13,184 nucleotides of DNA from an uncultured Lachnospiraceae bacterium (GTDB lineage Bacteria > Bacillota > Clostridia > Lachnospirales > Lachnospiraceae): positions 1 to 13,184 of the forward strand of contig CAJTXH010000083.1 in the NCBI GenBank assembly GCA_910580005.1, in the 5' to 3' direction. A program made the position numbers and the translations under genes. The notes under the pieces are model-generated. The model worked only from the letters and a program-made list of their open reading frames with translations. It did not search any database and was not told where the DNA came from. Shown in pieces: positions 8,012-13,184 of the stretch. The stretch's first letter is position 1; every line of letters starts with the position of its first letter.

Positions 8012-8045
8012 ATTATATGTTGTTTTAATACTCCTTCTGGCATTT
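8012..8045 (-). promoter_or_regulatory. Possible galE promoter
   Basis: A perfect minus-strand TATAAT at plus-strand 8012-8017, about 42 bases upstream of the galE ATG, but no good -35 at 16-18 bases. A tandem TTTGCA repeat lies just downstream. Weak evidence. Confidence 0.3.
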
Positions 8046-8406
8046 TACTGGTTTGTAATCCCATATAACTTTTAATCCAGGAAGTACATTGCCATTATAG
8101 CCAAATAATGCCTGGTCTGCCCAATAATCATACACTGCCTGTCCAATCATGTTTAAACTTCTATATTTTCTTTCCTGGGTTTATAACATTATTATATCCA
8201 GGCAATCCAATAACTAGAAATGTTAATATCTGTATGTGCTAATGGGCAAGCCTTATTTCGCAAGTGTCTGCCCTTCAAATAATTTACCAACTTTTAACAG
8301 ATAAGTCAAGAAAATAGAAATTTGCGGGCACGTCCGTTTCATAAAAATCTTTATTGTTATTTGCCAGAAGTTTTAGTTGCAAACCAATTTCTATAAAGTT
8401 ATAATA
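8025..8406 (-). pseudogene. Frame-broken remnant of an unidentified gene
   Basis: Minus-strand translation of this spacer gives protein-like segments in changing frames. 8284-8406 reads 40 residues to a TAA, including FYETDVPANFYFLDLSVKSW; near 8242-8300 a second frame reads KVGKLFEGQTLAK to a stop; around 8184-8235 further frames give HTDINISSYWIAW and GYNNVINPGKK; and 8025-8180 is open for 51 residues (YRSLNMIGQAVYDYWADQ then LFGYNGNVLPGLKVIWDY) to a normal TAA. The NPGKK to KYRSLN junction is repaired by removing one A from a short A run near 8164-8167, which suggests frameshift decay. No upstream start or ribosome binding site fits, so the N-terminus is lost, possibly where the 8377-8405 promoter now lies. 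I do not recognise the family. The last segment alone could start at ATG 8148-8150 (41 aa), but without a ribosome binding site. Confidence 0.55.
8377..8405 (+). promoter_or_regulatory. Sigma-A-type promoter of the FIST-GGDEF gene
   Basis: TTGCAA (8377-8382), exactly 17 bases, TATAAT (8400-8405). Predicted start near 8412 gives a leader of about 65 bases. Position, orientation and near-consensus sequence make it the likely promoter of the gene at 8478. Confidence 0.75.
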
Positions 8407-8477
8407 TTAAAAAGTAATTTTTTAATGTAGTACAATGGAATATAAACCTTATAAGCTGGTTATACAGGAGGATTTTT

Positions 8478-10274
8478 ATGAAACAGTTTATGTTTGAATG
8501 TAGCAATACAGATACTTTAAATTTTACTAATTTAGACAAATTAAATATCAAGCTTACAGAATTTAAAAGCTGGTGTTTGGCAAATAATATTTCTAAAATG
8601 ATATTCCAGGTTTATTCTGAAATACTTGAAAAAAATACAATTAACAAGGTTTGCAGCACCATAGAAAATGTTTTTCCAGATGCCCCTTATATGGGCTGTT
8701 CAACAAGTGGAAATATTACAGACTGCCAGCTTTCACAGGCTATTACTATTGCATGTACTATTTTTGAATTTCCATCAACACAGATAAAAATTTACCATTA
8801 TAACCTTGATGATGAAGTTACAGACAGCATCACATGGAAAATACTGGAACAGGCAAAGGCTAATCCCTGGTTAAAGGCAATTGAACTGTTTTTTACAATT
8901 CCCGAACATTCATCTACACGTTTTTGTGATGGTTTAAGTGAATTAAGGAGTGATATCCAGATTTTTGGAGGTGTTGCATGCAGTGACGATATTACAAGTG
9001 ATGCTTCATGTGTATTTTCAAAGGACGGAGGCTATTCTGAAAATTCAGTAGTTGCAGTGTTCTATGGCGGCAATGACTTTTATGTTGACTCTATAAATGT
9101 TACTGGCTGGAAGCCTCTTGGAAGGAAGTTTCATGTTACAAAGTCAGATGGATGTATTTTATATGAACTCGATGGTATTCCAGCATATGATGTTTACCAT
9201 AAATACCTTAATATACAAAATGATGAAAATTTCTTTTATAATACTCTGGAATTTCCATTATTTTATGAACACAATGGTACAACCATACTGCGTACACCTG
9301 TAGCAAGCAATGCTGATGGCTCTATTACTATGACATCAGATATGGATATAGGTTCTGTTGTCCGTATATCATATGGTGACCCAGGCACAATTATTGAAAG
9401 CATTAATGAAGACAGCAAAAAGCTTTATGAGTTCCAGCCTGATTTACTGCATATTTTTTCATGCGCAGCAAGACGTACATTCTGGACTTCTAAAGAACCT
9501 ACATATGAGATATATCCATTTAAAAATATTTCCCCATCATCAGGCTTTTTTTCACATGGGGAATTTCTGCGTACAAAAGGCAATTTAAACCAGCATAATG
9601 TAACACTTGTTATTGCAGGCATGAGGGAAGGGAAGAAAAAAGAACTGCCATCCGGCATTATGATGGCAAATGAAAAAGTGCTTTCCAAAATACCTTTAGT
9701 ATCACGGCTTGCTACATTTATAAGCGTTACATCATTAGAATTAGAAGAAATAAACAATCAACTTGGACTTGCAAATGACAAGCTTAAAACAGCAGCAATA
9801 ATTGATGGCATGACAGGACTGTACAACCGCAAGGAGATACAGTCACAGATAGAAAAAAAACTTGCTAACACCAGCAATCAAAATTTTTCTGTAGCTATGT
9901 TTGATATAGATAATTTTAAGCAGGTAAATGATACATATGGACACCAGGAGGGGGATGCTGTAATTATTGCCTTTGCAAATATACTTAATAATGAACATGC
10001 CAGTTATACAGAAAAGCTTTCTGCTGGCAGATGGGGCGGTGAGGAATTTATGCTGCTTTTAAATGATACAGATGTTTCAGCGGCTGCACTTATAGCAGAC
10101 CTTATAAGGCAGTGTTTTGCTAACACCAGTTTTCCAGCAGTAAGGACACAGACAGTAAGTATAGGTGTAACACAGGCAAATAAAGATGATAATATTGATA
10201 CATTATGTACAAGAGTTGATACTGCTTTATACAAAGCAAAAAAAACAGGAAAGAACAAGGTAGTAGTTATATAA
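8478..10274 (+). CDS. FIST-domain sensor diguanylate cyclase (GGDEF)
   Basis: A 598-residue cytoplasmic signalling protein without signal peptide or membrane helices. Residues about 35-225 match a FIST_N domain (YMGCSTSGNI 71-80; IQIFGGVACSDD 160-171), about 235-390 a FIST_C domain (SCAARR 328-333; GFFSHGEF 356-363). A short helical linker (about 415-440) leads to a GGDEF domain (441-597) with DGMTGLYNR, the metal-binding FDIDNFKQVNDTYGH (475-489) and the active-site GGEEF (520-524). The signature residues are intact, so c-di-GMP synthesis is likely. The inhibitory RxxD usually five residues before GGEEF is replaced by TEKL, so product inhibition is probably missing. FIST domains are proposed to sense small ligands such as amino acids; the ligand here is unknown. 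AGGAGG is 6 bases before the ATG and there is a clear promoter upstream. Confidence 0.9.
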   Translation: MKQFMFECSNTDTLNFTNLDKLNIKLTEFKSWCLANNISKMIFQVYSEILEKNTINKVCSTIENVFPDAPYMGCSTSGNITDCQLSQAITIACTIFEFPSTQIKIYHYNLDDEVTDSITWKILEQAKANPWLKAIELFFTIPEHSSTRFCDGLSELRSDIQIFGGVACSDDITSDASCVFSKDGGYSENSVVAVFYGGNDFYVDSINVTGWKPLGRKFHVTKSDGCILYELDGIPAYDVYHKYLNIQNDENFFYNTLEFPLFYEHNGTTILRTPVASNADGSITMTSDMDIGSVVRISYGDPGTIIESINEDSKKLYEFQPDLLHIFSCAARRTFWTSKEPTYEIYPFKNISPSSGFFSHGEFLRTKGNLNQHNVTLVIAGMREGKKKELPSGIMMANEKVLSKIPLVSRLATFISVTSLELEEINNQLGLANDKLKTAAIIDGMTGLYNRKEIQSQIEKKLANTSNQNFSVAMFDIDNFKQVNDTYGHQEGDAVIIAFANILNNEHASYTEKLSAGRWGGEEFMLLLNDTDVSAAALIADLIRQCFANTSFPAVRTQTVSIGVTQANKDDNIDTLCTRVDTALYKAKKTGKNKVVVI

Positions 10275-10308
10275 ACCATTACGACAGAAAACAGATGCCA
10301 CTATTCAC

Positions 10309-10328
10309 TGCCCATGCTGCCATGGGCA
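10309..10328 (+). terminator. Short GC-rich hairpin after the FIST-GGDEF gene
   Basis: TGCCCATG (10309-10316) and CATGGGCA (10321-10328) form a perfect 8-bp stem with loop CTGC, 35 bases after the stop. No T run follows, so termination may be partial. It sits immediately before the next promoter. Confidence 0.4.
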
Positions 10329-10340
10329 ACACAAACTATA

Positions 10341-10369
10341 TTGACACTATATATAGCCTGTGCTATATT
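10341..10369 (+). promoter_or_regulatory. Near-consensus promoter of the secreted protein gene
   Basis: Perfect TTGACA (10341-10346), 17-base spacer, TATATT (10364-10369). Predicted start near 10376, about 43 bases before the ATG at 10419. This is the closest match to consensus on the plus strand of the window. Confidence 0.8.
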
Positions 10370-10418
10370 AAAACCATCATTTATATAACATTTAATAAAC
10401 TTAAAAGGGGGACTGCTT

Positions 10419-10838
10419 ATGAAAATCAAAAAACTTGCTATTGTTATTACATGTTTAAGCCTGGCATTTACTTCTAATATTGCACTTGCGCATGGGCATC
10501 ATGGTAACCACCACAATACTTCCAGCTATGATTATGGCTGCCACACTGGACATAATAACTGCATAAATAACAATTACGACTGCAGCCGCTATCCTGGCCA
10601 TGCACACCCAGATGGCGTATGCCCTTACTACTGTCCTGATGCATCTTACCAGTATTACAAAGCAGCTACCGTAAAAAAAGTCCAGGCAAAACTTAATAAA
10701 GCAGGCTATAAATGTGGCAGTGCAAATGGAATATATAACACAAAAACCAAGAAAGCTATTAAGAAATTCCAGAAGAAGAAAAACTTATCTGTAAACGGAA
10801 AAATTAATAAAGTATTGTTAAAAAAATTAAAACTCTAG
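10419..10838 (+). CDS. Secreted His/Cys-rich protein with peptidoglycan-binding domain
   Basis: 139 residues in three parts. Residues 1-24 are a signal peptide (MKIKK, hydrophobic core, ALA cleavage site before His25). Residues 25-72 are rich in His, Asn, Tyr and Cys, with nine His between 25 and 63, Cys at 41, 48, 55, 68 and 72, and a GHAHPDGVCPYYC motif (60-72) of the type seen in other clostridial exported proteins. Residues about 83-138 form a peptidoglycan-binding_1 domain (VKKVQAKLNKAGYKCG...GIYNTKTKKAIKKFQKK...VNGKIN), strongly lysine-rich, which should hold the protein at the cell wall. No hydrolase domain is present. The His/Cys section could bind metal ions; this is inference. AAAAGGGGG lies about 8 bases before the ATG; it has its own promoter and a strong terminator, so it is monocistronic. 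Confidence 0.85.
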   Translation: MKIKKLAIVITCLSLAFTSNIALAHGHHGNHHNTSSYDYGCHTGHNNCINNNYDCSRYPGHAHPDGVCPYYCPDASYQYYKAATVKKVQAKLNKAGYKCGSANGIYNTKTKKAIKKFQKKKNLSVNGKINKVLLKKLKL

Positions 10839-10871
10839 TATATTGCATGCCCTGGTTTCTGCTAATTTTAT

Positions 10872-10920
10872 AAAAATAAAAACTGCAACACAAGAAATAT
10901 GTGTTACAGTTTTTATTTTT
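10872..10920. terminator. Bidirectional intrinsic terminator
   Basis: Arms 10872-10892 and 10900-10920 pair almost perfectly (one C-A mismatch on plus, G-U on minus) around a 7-base loop. The A-rich left flank and T-rich right flank give a U tract in both directions. It ends the secreted-protein gene on plus and efp on minus, whose stop codons are 33 and 29 bases away. Confidence 0.9.
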
Positions 10921-10949
10921 ACATAAAATACTATCCCATTTATTCAGGG

Positions 10950-11504
10950 TTACACCCTCTTAAGGTATTCTCCTGTACGTGTATCAATGCTGATACGGTC
11001 GCCTGTTTCCACAAAAAGAGGCACTGCAACCTGTGCACCTGTTTCTACAATAGCCGGCTTGTTAGCACCCTGTGCTGTATCACCCTTAAAACCTGGTTCT
11101 GTTTCTGTTACTTCCAGTTCTACAAAAAGAGGCGGTTCAATAGCAAACACTTCACCATTGTGTGAAAGCATTTTAACCATTTCATTCTCTTTTACAAATT
11201 TAAGCGCATCACCTACCTGGTCTGCTGTCATATCAATCTGGTCATATGTTTCTGTATTCATAAAATGATACATATCATCACTGTATAAATACTGCATATC
11301 AGAACGTTCAATATGGGCCTGTGGGCATTTCTCTGTAGGACGGAAAGTTTTTTCAACTACACCACCGTTTTTTATGTTCTTAAGCTTTGTCCTTACAAAT
11401 GCTGCTCCCTTGCCAGGTTTTACATGCTGGAATTCTATAACCTGGTATACATTTCCCTCAAACTCAATAGTTAAACCATTTCTAAAATCACCTGCTGATA
11501 CCAT
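10950..11504 (-). CDS. efp: Translation elongation factor P
   Basis: 184-residue, three-domain tRNA-mimic that binds ribosomes stalled at proline runs and promotes peptide bond formation. The N-terminal KOW-like domain has the loop [10 protein letters not shown] with Lys32 at its tip, the residue modified in many bacteria. The second domain includes [12 protein letters not shown] and [19 protein letters not shown], a standard EF-P signature, and the C-terminal domain has [15 protein letters not shown] and the closing [10 protein letters not shown]. Length is normal. AGGAGG (11513-11518) lies 8 bases before the ATG. It is 80 bases after aroK on the same strand; a pepP gene, often placed beside efp in Firmicutes, is absent here. 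Read-through from the aroD operon or an own weak promoter are both possible. Confidence 0.98.
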   Translation of the reverse strand: MVSAGDFRNGLTIEFEGNVYQVIEFQHVKPGKGAAFVRTKLKNIKNGGVVEKTFRPTEKCPQAHIERSDMQYLYSDDMYHFMNTETYDQIDMTADQVGDALKFVKENEMVKMLSHNGEVFAIEPPLFVELEVTETEPGFKGDTAQGANKPAIVETGAQVAVPLFVETGDRISIDTRTGEYLKRV

Positions 11505-11526
11505 TTTAAAATCCTCCTTAATGTAA

Positions 11527-11548
11527 TTGCGGAAATAAAAACCCGCAA
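11527..11548 (-). other. Small hairpin in the aroK-efp gap
   Basis: TTGCGG and CCGCAA (11527-11532 and 11543-11548) pair over 6 bp around a 10-base loop that is T-rich on the minus strand. It ends 9 bases before the efp ribosome binding site. No U tract follows, so it is a weak terminator at best; an mRNA stability element is possible. Confidence 0.3.
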
Positions 11549-11584
11549 ATGCTTGTTATAGTTTATCTTATTTTAGAATATATT

Positions 11585-12100
11585 TCAAGTACATATATCC
11601 ACTATTTCAGCCGCCACTTCCTTCTGGTCCAGCCCATCTGTTTCAATTACAATATCTGCCGCTGCAAGATATTTTGGAATCCTTTCATCCATAAGCTTCT
11701 TTATATATGGTATATTCATATTTCCATTAAGGAGCGGCCTGCTGGTACTGTCTTTAACATGGCTGTATATTGTCTCAGGTGAAGCTGACAAAAAAACAAT
11801 CTTTCCCATTTCCTGCATTTTTTCAACATTTGTCTGGCGCATTGCCATGCCGCCGCCACATGATACTATACATGGCTCTATTTCCATTATATCATGAAGT
11901 GTGCCTGTTTCCAGGTTACGGAAATATTCCTCACCTTTATTTGCAAATATTTCTGAAATCTTGCAGCCTTCCTTTTCTACAATAAGGGCATCTGTATCAA
12001 CTTCCTTTACATCTAGCATACGGCTCAAAAGCCTTGATGTACTTGATTTCCCAACTCCCATAAAACCAATTAAAAATATATGTTCTTTAAGTCCTGCCAT
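11585..12100 (-). CDS. aroK: Shikimate kinase
   Basis: Phosphorylates shikimate at O3 using ATP (fifth step of chorismate synthesis). The 171-residue protein is a compact P-loop kinase: GFMGVGKS (12-19, Walker A), DTD (35-37, shikimate and Mg binding), EYFRNLE with Arg61 (58-64), SCGGGM (80-85, Walker B-like) and lid arginine Arg121 in STSRPLL (118-124). Length fits the family. Its ATG (12098-12100) lies inside the end of aroD, a 14-base overlap that indicates translational coupling; GAAAGGGAAAAAGGAC precedes the start. Assigned aroK rather than aroL because no paralogue is visible and Firmicutes usually carry one enzyme. Confidence 0.96.
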   Translation of the reverse strand: MAGLKEHIFLIGFMGVGKSSTSRLLSRMLDVKEVDTDALIVEKEGCKISEIFANKGEEYFRNLETGTLHDIMEIEPCIVSCGGGMAMRQTNVEKMQEMGKIVFLSASPETIYSHVKDSTSRPLLNGNMNIPYIKKLMDERIPKYLAAADIVIETDGLDQKEVAAEIVDICT

Positions 12101-12869
12101 GTCCTTTTTCCCTTTCCTGTGTATAATGCAGCCCCATCATTAATTCTTTAAGCCTTGATACCTCAATCTGCCCCGGCGCACTTGGCCTGCCAATACATCC
12201 AAATGTAACCACAGAACCTGTAAACTCTGCTGCAACCCTGCTTATAAGCCCCATTTCTGCCATTGACATGGTTATAACAGCCCCGCCTCCAAGCTTCTCC
12301 CTTGCAAGCAGGGTTGCTTCCATAAGCCTGGTTACATCCATCTTATTTCTTGGCATAACTGCAATTTTAGGTATGCCTGCCCCCATATCTTTAATATAGG
12401 CAAGCCTGTCTATAATCTCTTTTGTAGATGGTGTGCTGTTAAAATCATGGTAAGAGCCTATAACAACGGCTTGCTTTTCTAGTTTTTTTATAAGCCCTTT
12501 TATGTCTCCCTGGCGGTATGCCTCAACATCCACAAGGTCTGCATTAACCCCTGCTGTACTTAAAAGGGCAGCATATTCATTATAACTAATATCTGCTGCA
12601 CCACCCTCATGTGAAGTCCTGAATGTAAAAAGCAGAGGCTTGTCTTTAAGGACTTCCCTTATGCCAGAAAGCATCTTATTAACCTCTTCTATATTATGGA
12701 AATCCTTATAATGGTCTACACGCCACTCCATAATATCTGCTTCACTTTTATATATAGCTTCTGCCATCCTGATTATGCCATCCTGGGTGCTTTCCACTAC
12801 AGGTGCGCATATTTTAGGAAATCCAGCCCAGGTTAAAAGTTCCTTTGCCTTTACTGCATTATTCATCAC
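12087..12869 (-). CDS. aroD: 3-dehydroquinate dehydratase, type I
   Basis: Dehydrates 3-dehydroquinate to 3-dehydroshikimate by a Schiff-base mechanism. The 260-residue TIM barrel carries EWRVD (49 to about 52; substrate Glu49 and Arg51), FRTSHEGG with Arg84 (83-90), GSYHDF with catalytic His141, PKIAVMPR with Schiff-base Lys168, MSMAEMG near 201-207, and SRVAAEFTGS (Arg211) plus SAPGQI (Gln234). All key residues are present. It starts with GTG (12867-12869), immediately followed by ATG; AAAGGA is 8 bases before the GTG. The start overlaps the end of the upstream 36-residue peptide gene by 11 bases, and the 3' end overlaps aroK by 14, so three genes look translationally linked. AroE, the next enzyme, is in another operon. 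Confidence 0.96.
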   Translation of the reverse strand: MMNNAVKAKELLTWAGFPKICAPVVESTQDGIIRMAEAIYKSEADIMEWRVDHYKDFHNIEEVNKMLSGIREVLKDKPLLFTFRTSHEGGAADISYNEYAALLSTAGVNADLVDVEAYRQGDIKGLIKKLEKQAVVIGSYHDFNSTPSTKEIIDRLAYIKDMGAGIPKIAVMPRNKMDVTRLMEATLLAREKLGGGAVITMSMAEMGLISRVAAEFTGSVVTFGCIGRPSAPGQIEVSRLKELMMGLHYTQEREKGHGRT

Positions 12870-12969
12870 TTAAACTATCCTTTGCGGCTGCTACTATTGC
12901 TGTAACTATGCCAGCCACTACAACTGCCACTACCACAACTCCTATAATAACTCCTGCTAATAAAACCAT
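12859..12969 (-). CDS. Small single-pass membrane peptide, 36 aa
   Basis: ATG at 12967-12969 preceded by GGAGGT at 5-base spacing, first gene after the strong promoter at 13011-13039. The peptide starts MVLLAGVIIGVVVV, is almost wholly Val, Ala, Ile, Gly and Leu to residue 29, then ends with a charged AKDSLSDE tail. It is a predicted single transmembrane helix with the polar end probably inside. The stop codon lies inside the start of aroD, an 11-base overlap. Evidence for real coding: good ribosome binding site, promoter placement, coupled overlap and membrane-helix composition. It may act as a membrane peptide, or mainly as a leader that sets aroD translation. Family unknown. Confidence 0.65.
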   Translation of the reverse strand: MVLLAGVIIGVVVVAVVVAGIVTAIVAAAKDSLSDE

Positions 12970-13010
12970 ACAATACCTCCATGTATATCCAAATTTATTA
13001 ACTTTTTTAC

Positions 13011-13039
13011 ATTATATACCATTCTACACTATAAGACAA
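13011..13039 (-). promoter_or_regulatory. Promoter of the small peptide-aroD-aroK operon
   Basis: Minus strand: TTGTCT (plus-strand 13034-13039), exactly 17 bases, perfect TATAAT (13011-13016). Expected start near 13004, about 35 bases before the peptide ATG. A 7-bp palindrome (AGTATAT/ATATACT, 13039-13056) abuts the -35 and could be an operator. Confidence 0.8.
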
Positions 13040-13140
13040 GTATATAACCATATACTGTCAGAACAAACTGTAAACAGACCTTTTATACATAAAACCCATA
13101 AATATAAGATAATTTCCAGTTATCCTGTTTTGGCATACGT

Positions 13141-13182
13141 ACGCAGGGTTTCCGTGTCCAGGCTAAATTATTCCACTCCAGG
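13141..13182 (+). repeat. Dispersed intergenic repeat, copy B (runs to window edge)
   Basis: ACGCAGGGTTTCCG (13141-13154), 13 bases, TTATTCCACTCCAGG (13168-13182). It matches copy A (6120-6161, minus strand) at 13 of 14 and 14 of 15 positions with identical spacing. Any continuation lies past 13184, so its full extent and any hairpin partner cannot be seen. Confidence 0.65.
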
Positions 13183-13184
13183 GC

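Noticed and set aside
1708..8339. An 11-base inverted match, AAACGGACGTG at 1708-1718 and its complement at 8329-8339.
   Set aside because: Too short to be meaningful; the second copy lies in the decayed gene, where it encodes ETDV, and the surroundings are unrelated.
1685..13128. A 13-base identical string (CCAGTTATCCTGT) at 1685-1697 and 13116-13128.
   Set aside because: One exact 13-mer pair is expected by chance in about 13 kb of AT-rich sequence, and the flanks do not align. It is not extended by the dispersed repeat found nearby.
1..13184. CRISPR arrays, tRNA or rRNA genes, insertion sequences and phage genes.
   Set aside because: I saw no spaced direct repeats, tRNA cloverleaf, rRNA-like sequence, transposase or integrase motifs in either strand.

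Overview
The window looks like chromosomal sequence from a low-GC Gram-positive anaerobe, most likely a clostridial/Lachnospiraceae-type Firmicute. This is inferred from AT-rich spacers, strong AGGAGG-type ribosome binding sites, heavy AGA/AGG and ATA codon use, and gene content. Species cannot be named from the sequence alone. Most of the window is core metabolism, with accessory material at the left edge and in the 7971-8477 spacer.

Left edge (1-1606, minus strand): two adjacent genes of unknown function, a helical-repeat-like 374-residue protein followed by a protein cut by the window edge, with a shared extended -10 promoter at about 1656-1684.

Pantothenate/CoA operon (about 1738-6067, plus strand): panG (DUF2520-type ketopantoate reductase, TTG start), panB, panC, panD and coaBC, with gaps of only 10-44 bases. 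These supply the steps from ketoisovalerate and aspartate to pantothenate, and then 4'-phosphopantothenate to 4'-phosphopantetheine. Pantothenate kinase is not in the window. The leader before panG can form two mutually exclusive pairings, one of which covers the ribosome binding site. A long hairpin lies between coaBC and the convergent aroE, and part of this region recurs at the right end of the window.

Middle (6178-8477): galE and aroE form a minus-strand pair. Upstream of galE is a 507-base spacer that carries the frame-broken remains of an unidentified gene on the minus strand and a good sigma-A-type promoter for the next plus-strand gene.

Signalling and cell-surface genes (8478-10838, plus strand): a cytoplasmic FIST-FIST_C-GGDEF protein (probable ligand-controlled diguanylate cyclase), then a secreted His/Cys-rich protein with a C-terminal peptidoglycan-binding domain and its own near-consensus promoter. 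A bidirectional terminator separates it from efp.

Right part (10950-12969, minus strand): a 36-residue single-pass hydrophobic peptide, aroD (type I dehydroquinase), aroK (shikimate kinase) and efp, read from a consensus-like promoter at 13011-13039. The first three overlap or abut and look translationally coupled. With aroE, this gives three shikimate-pathway enzymes in two separate operons.
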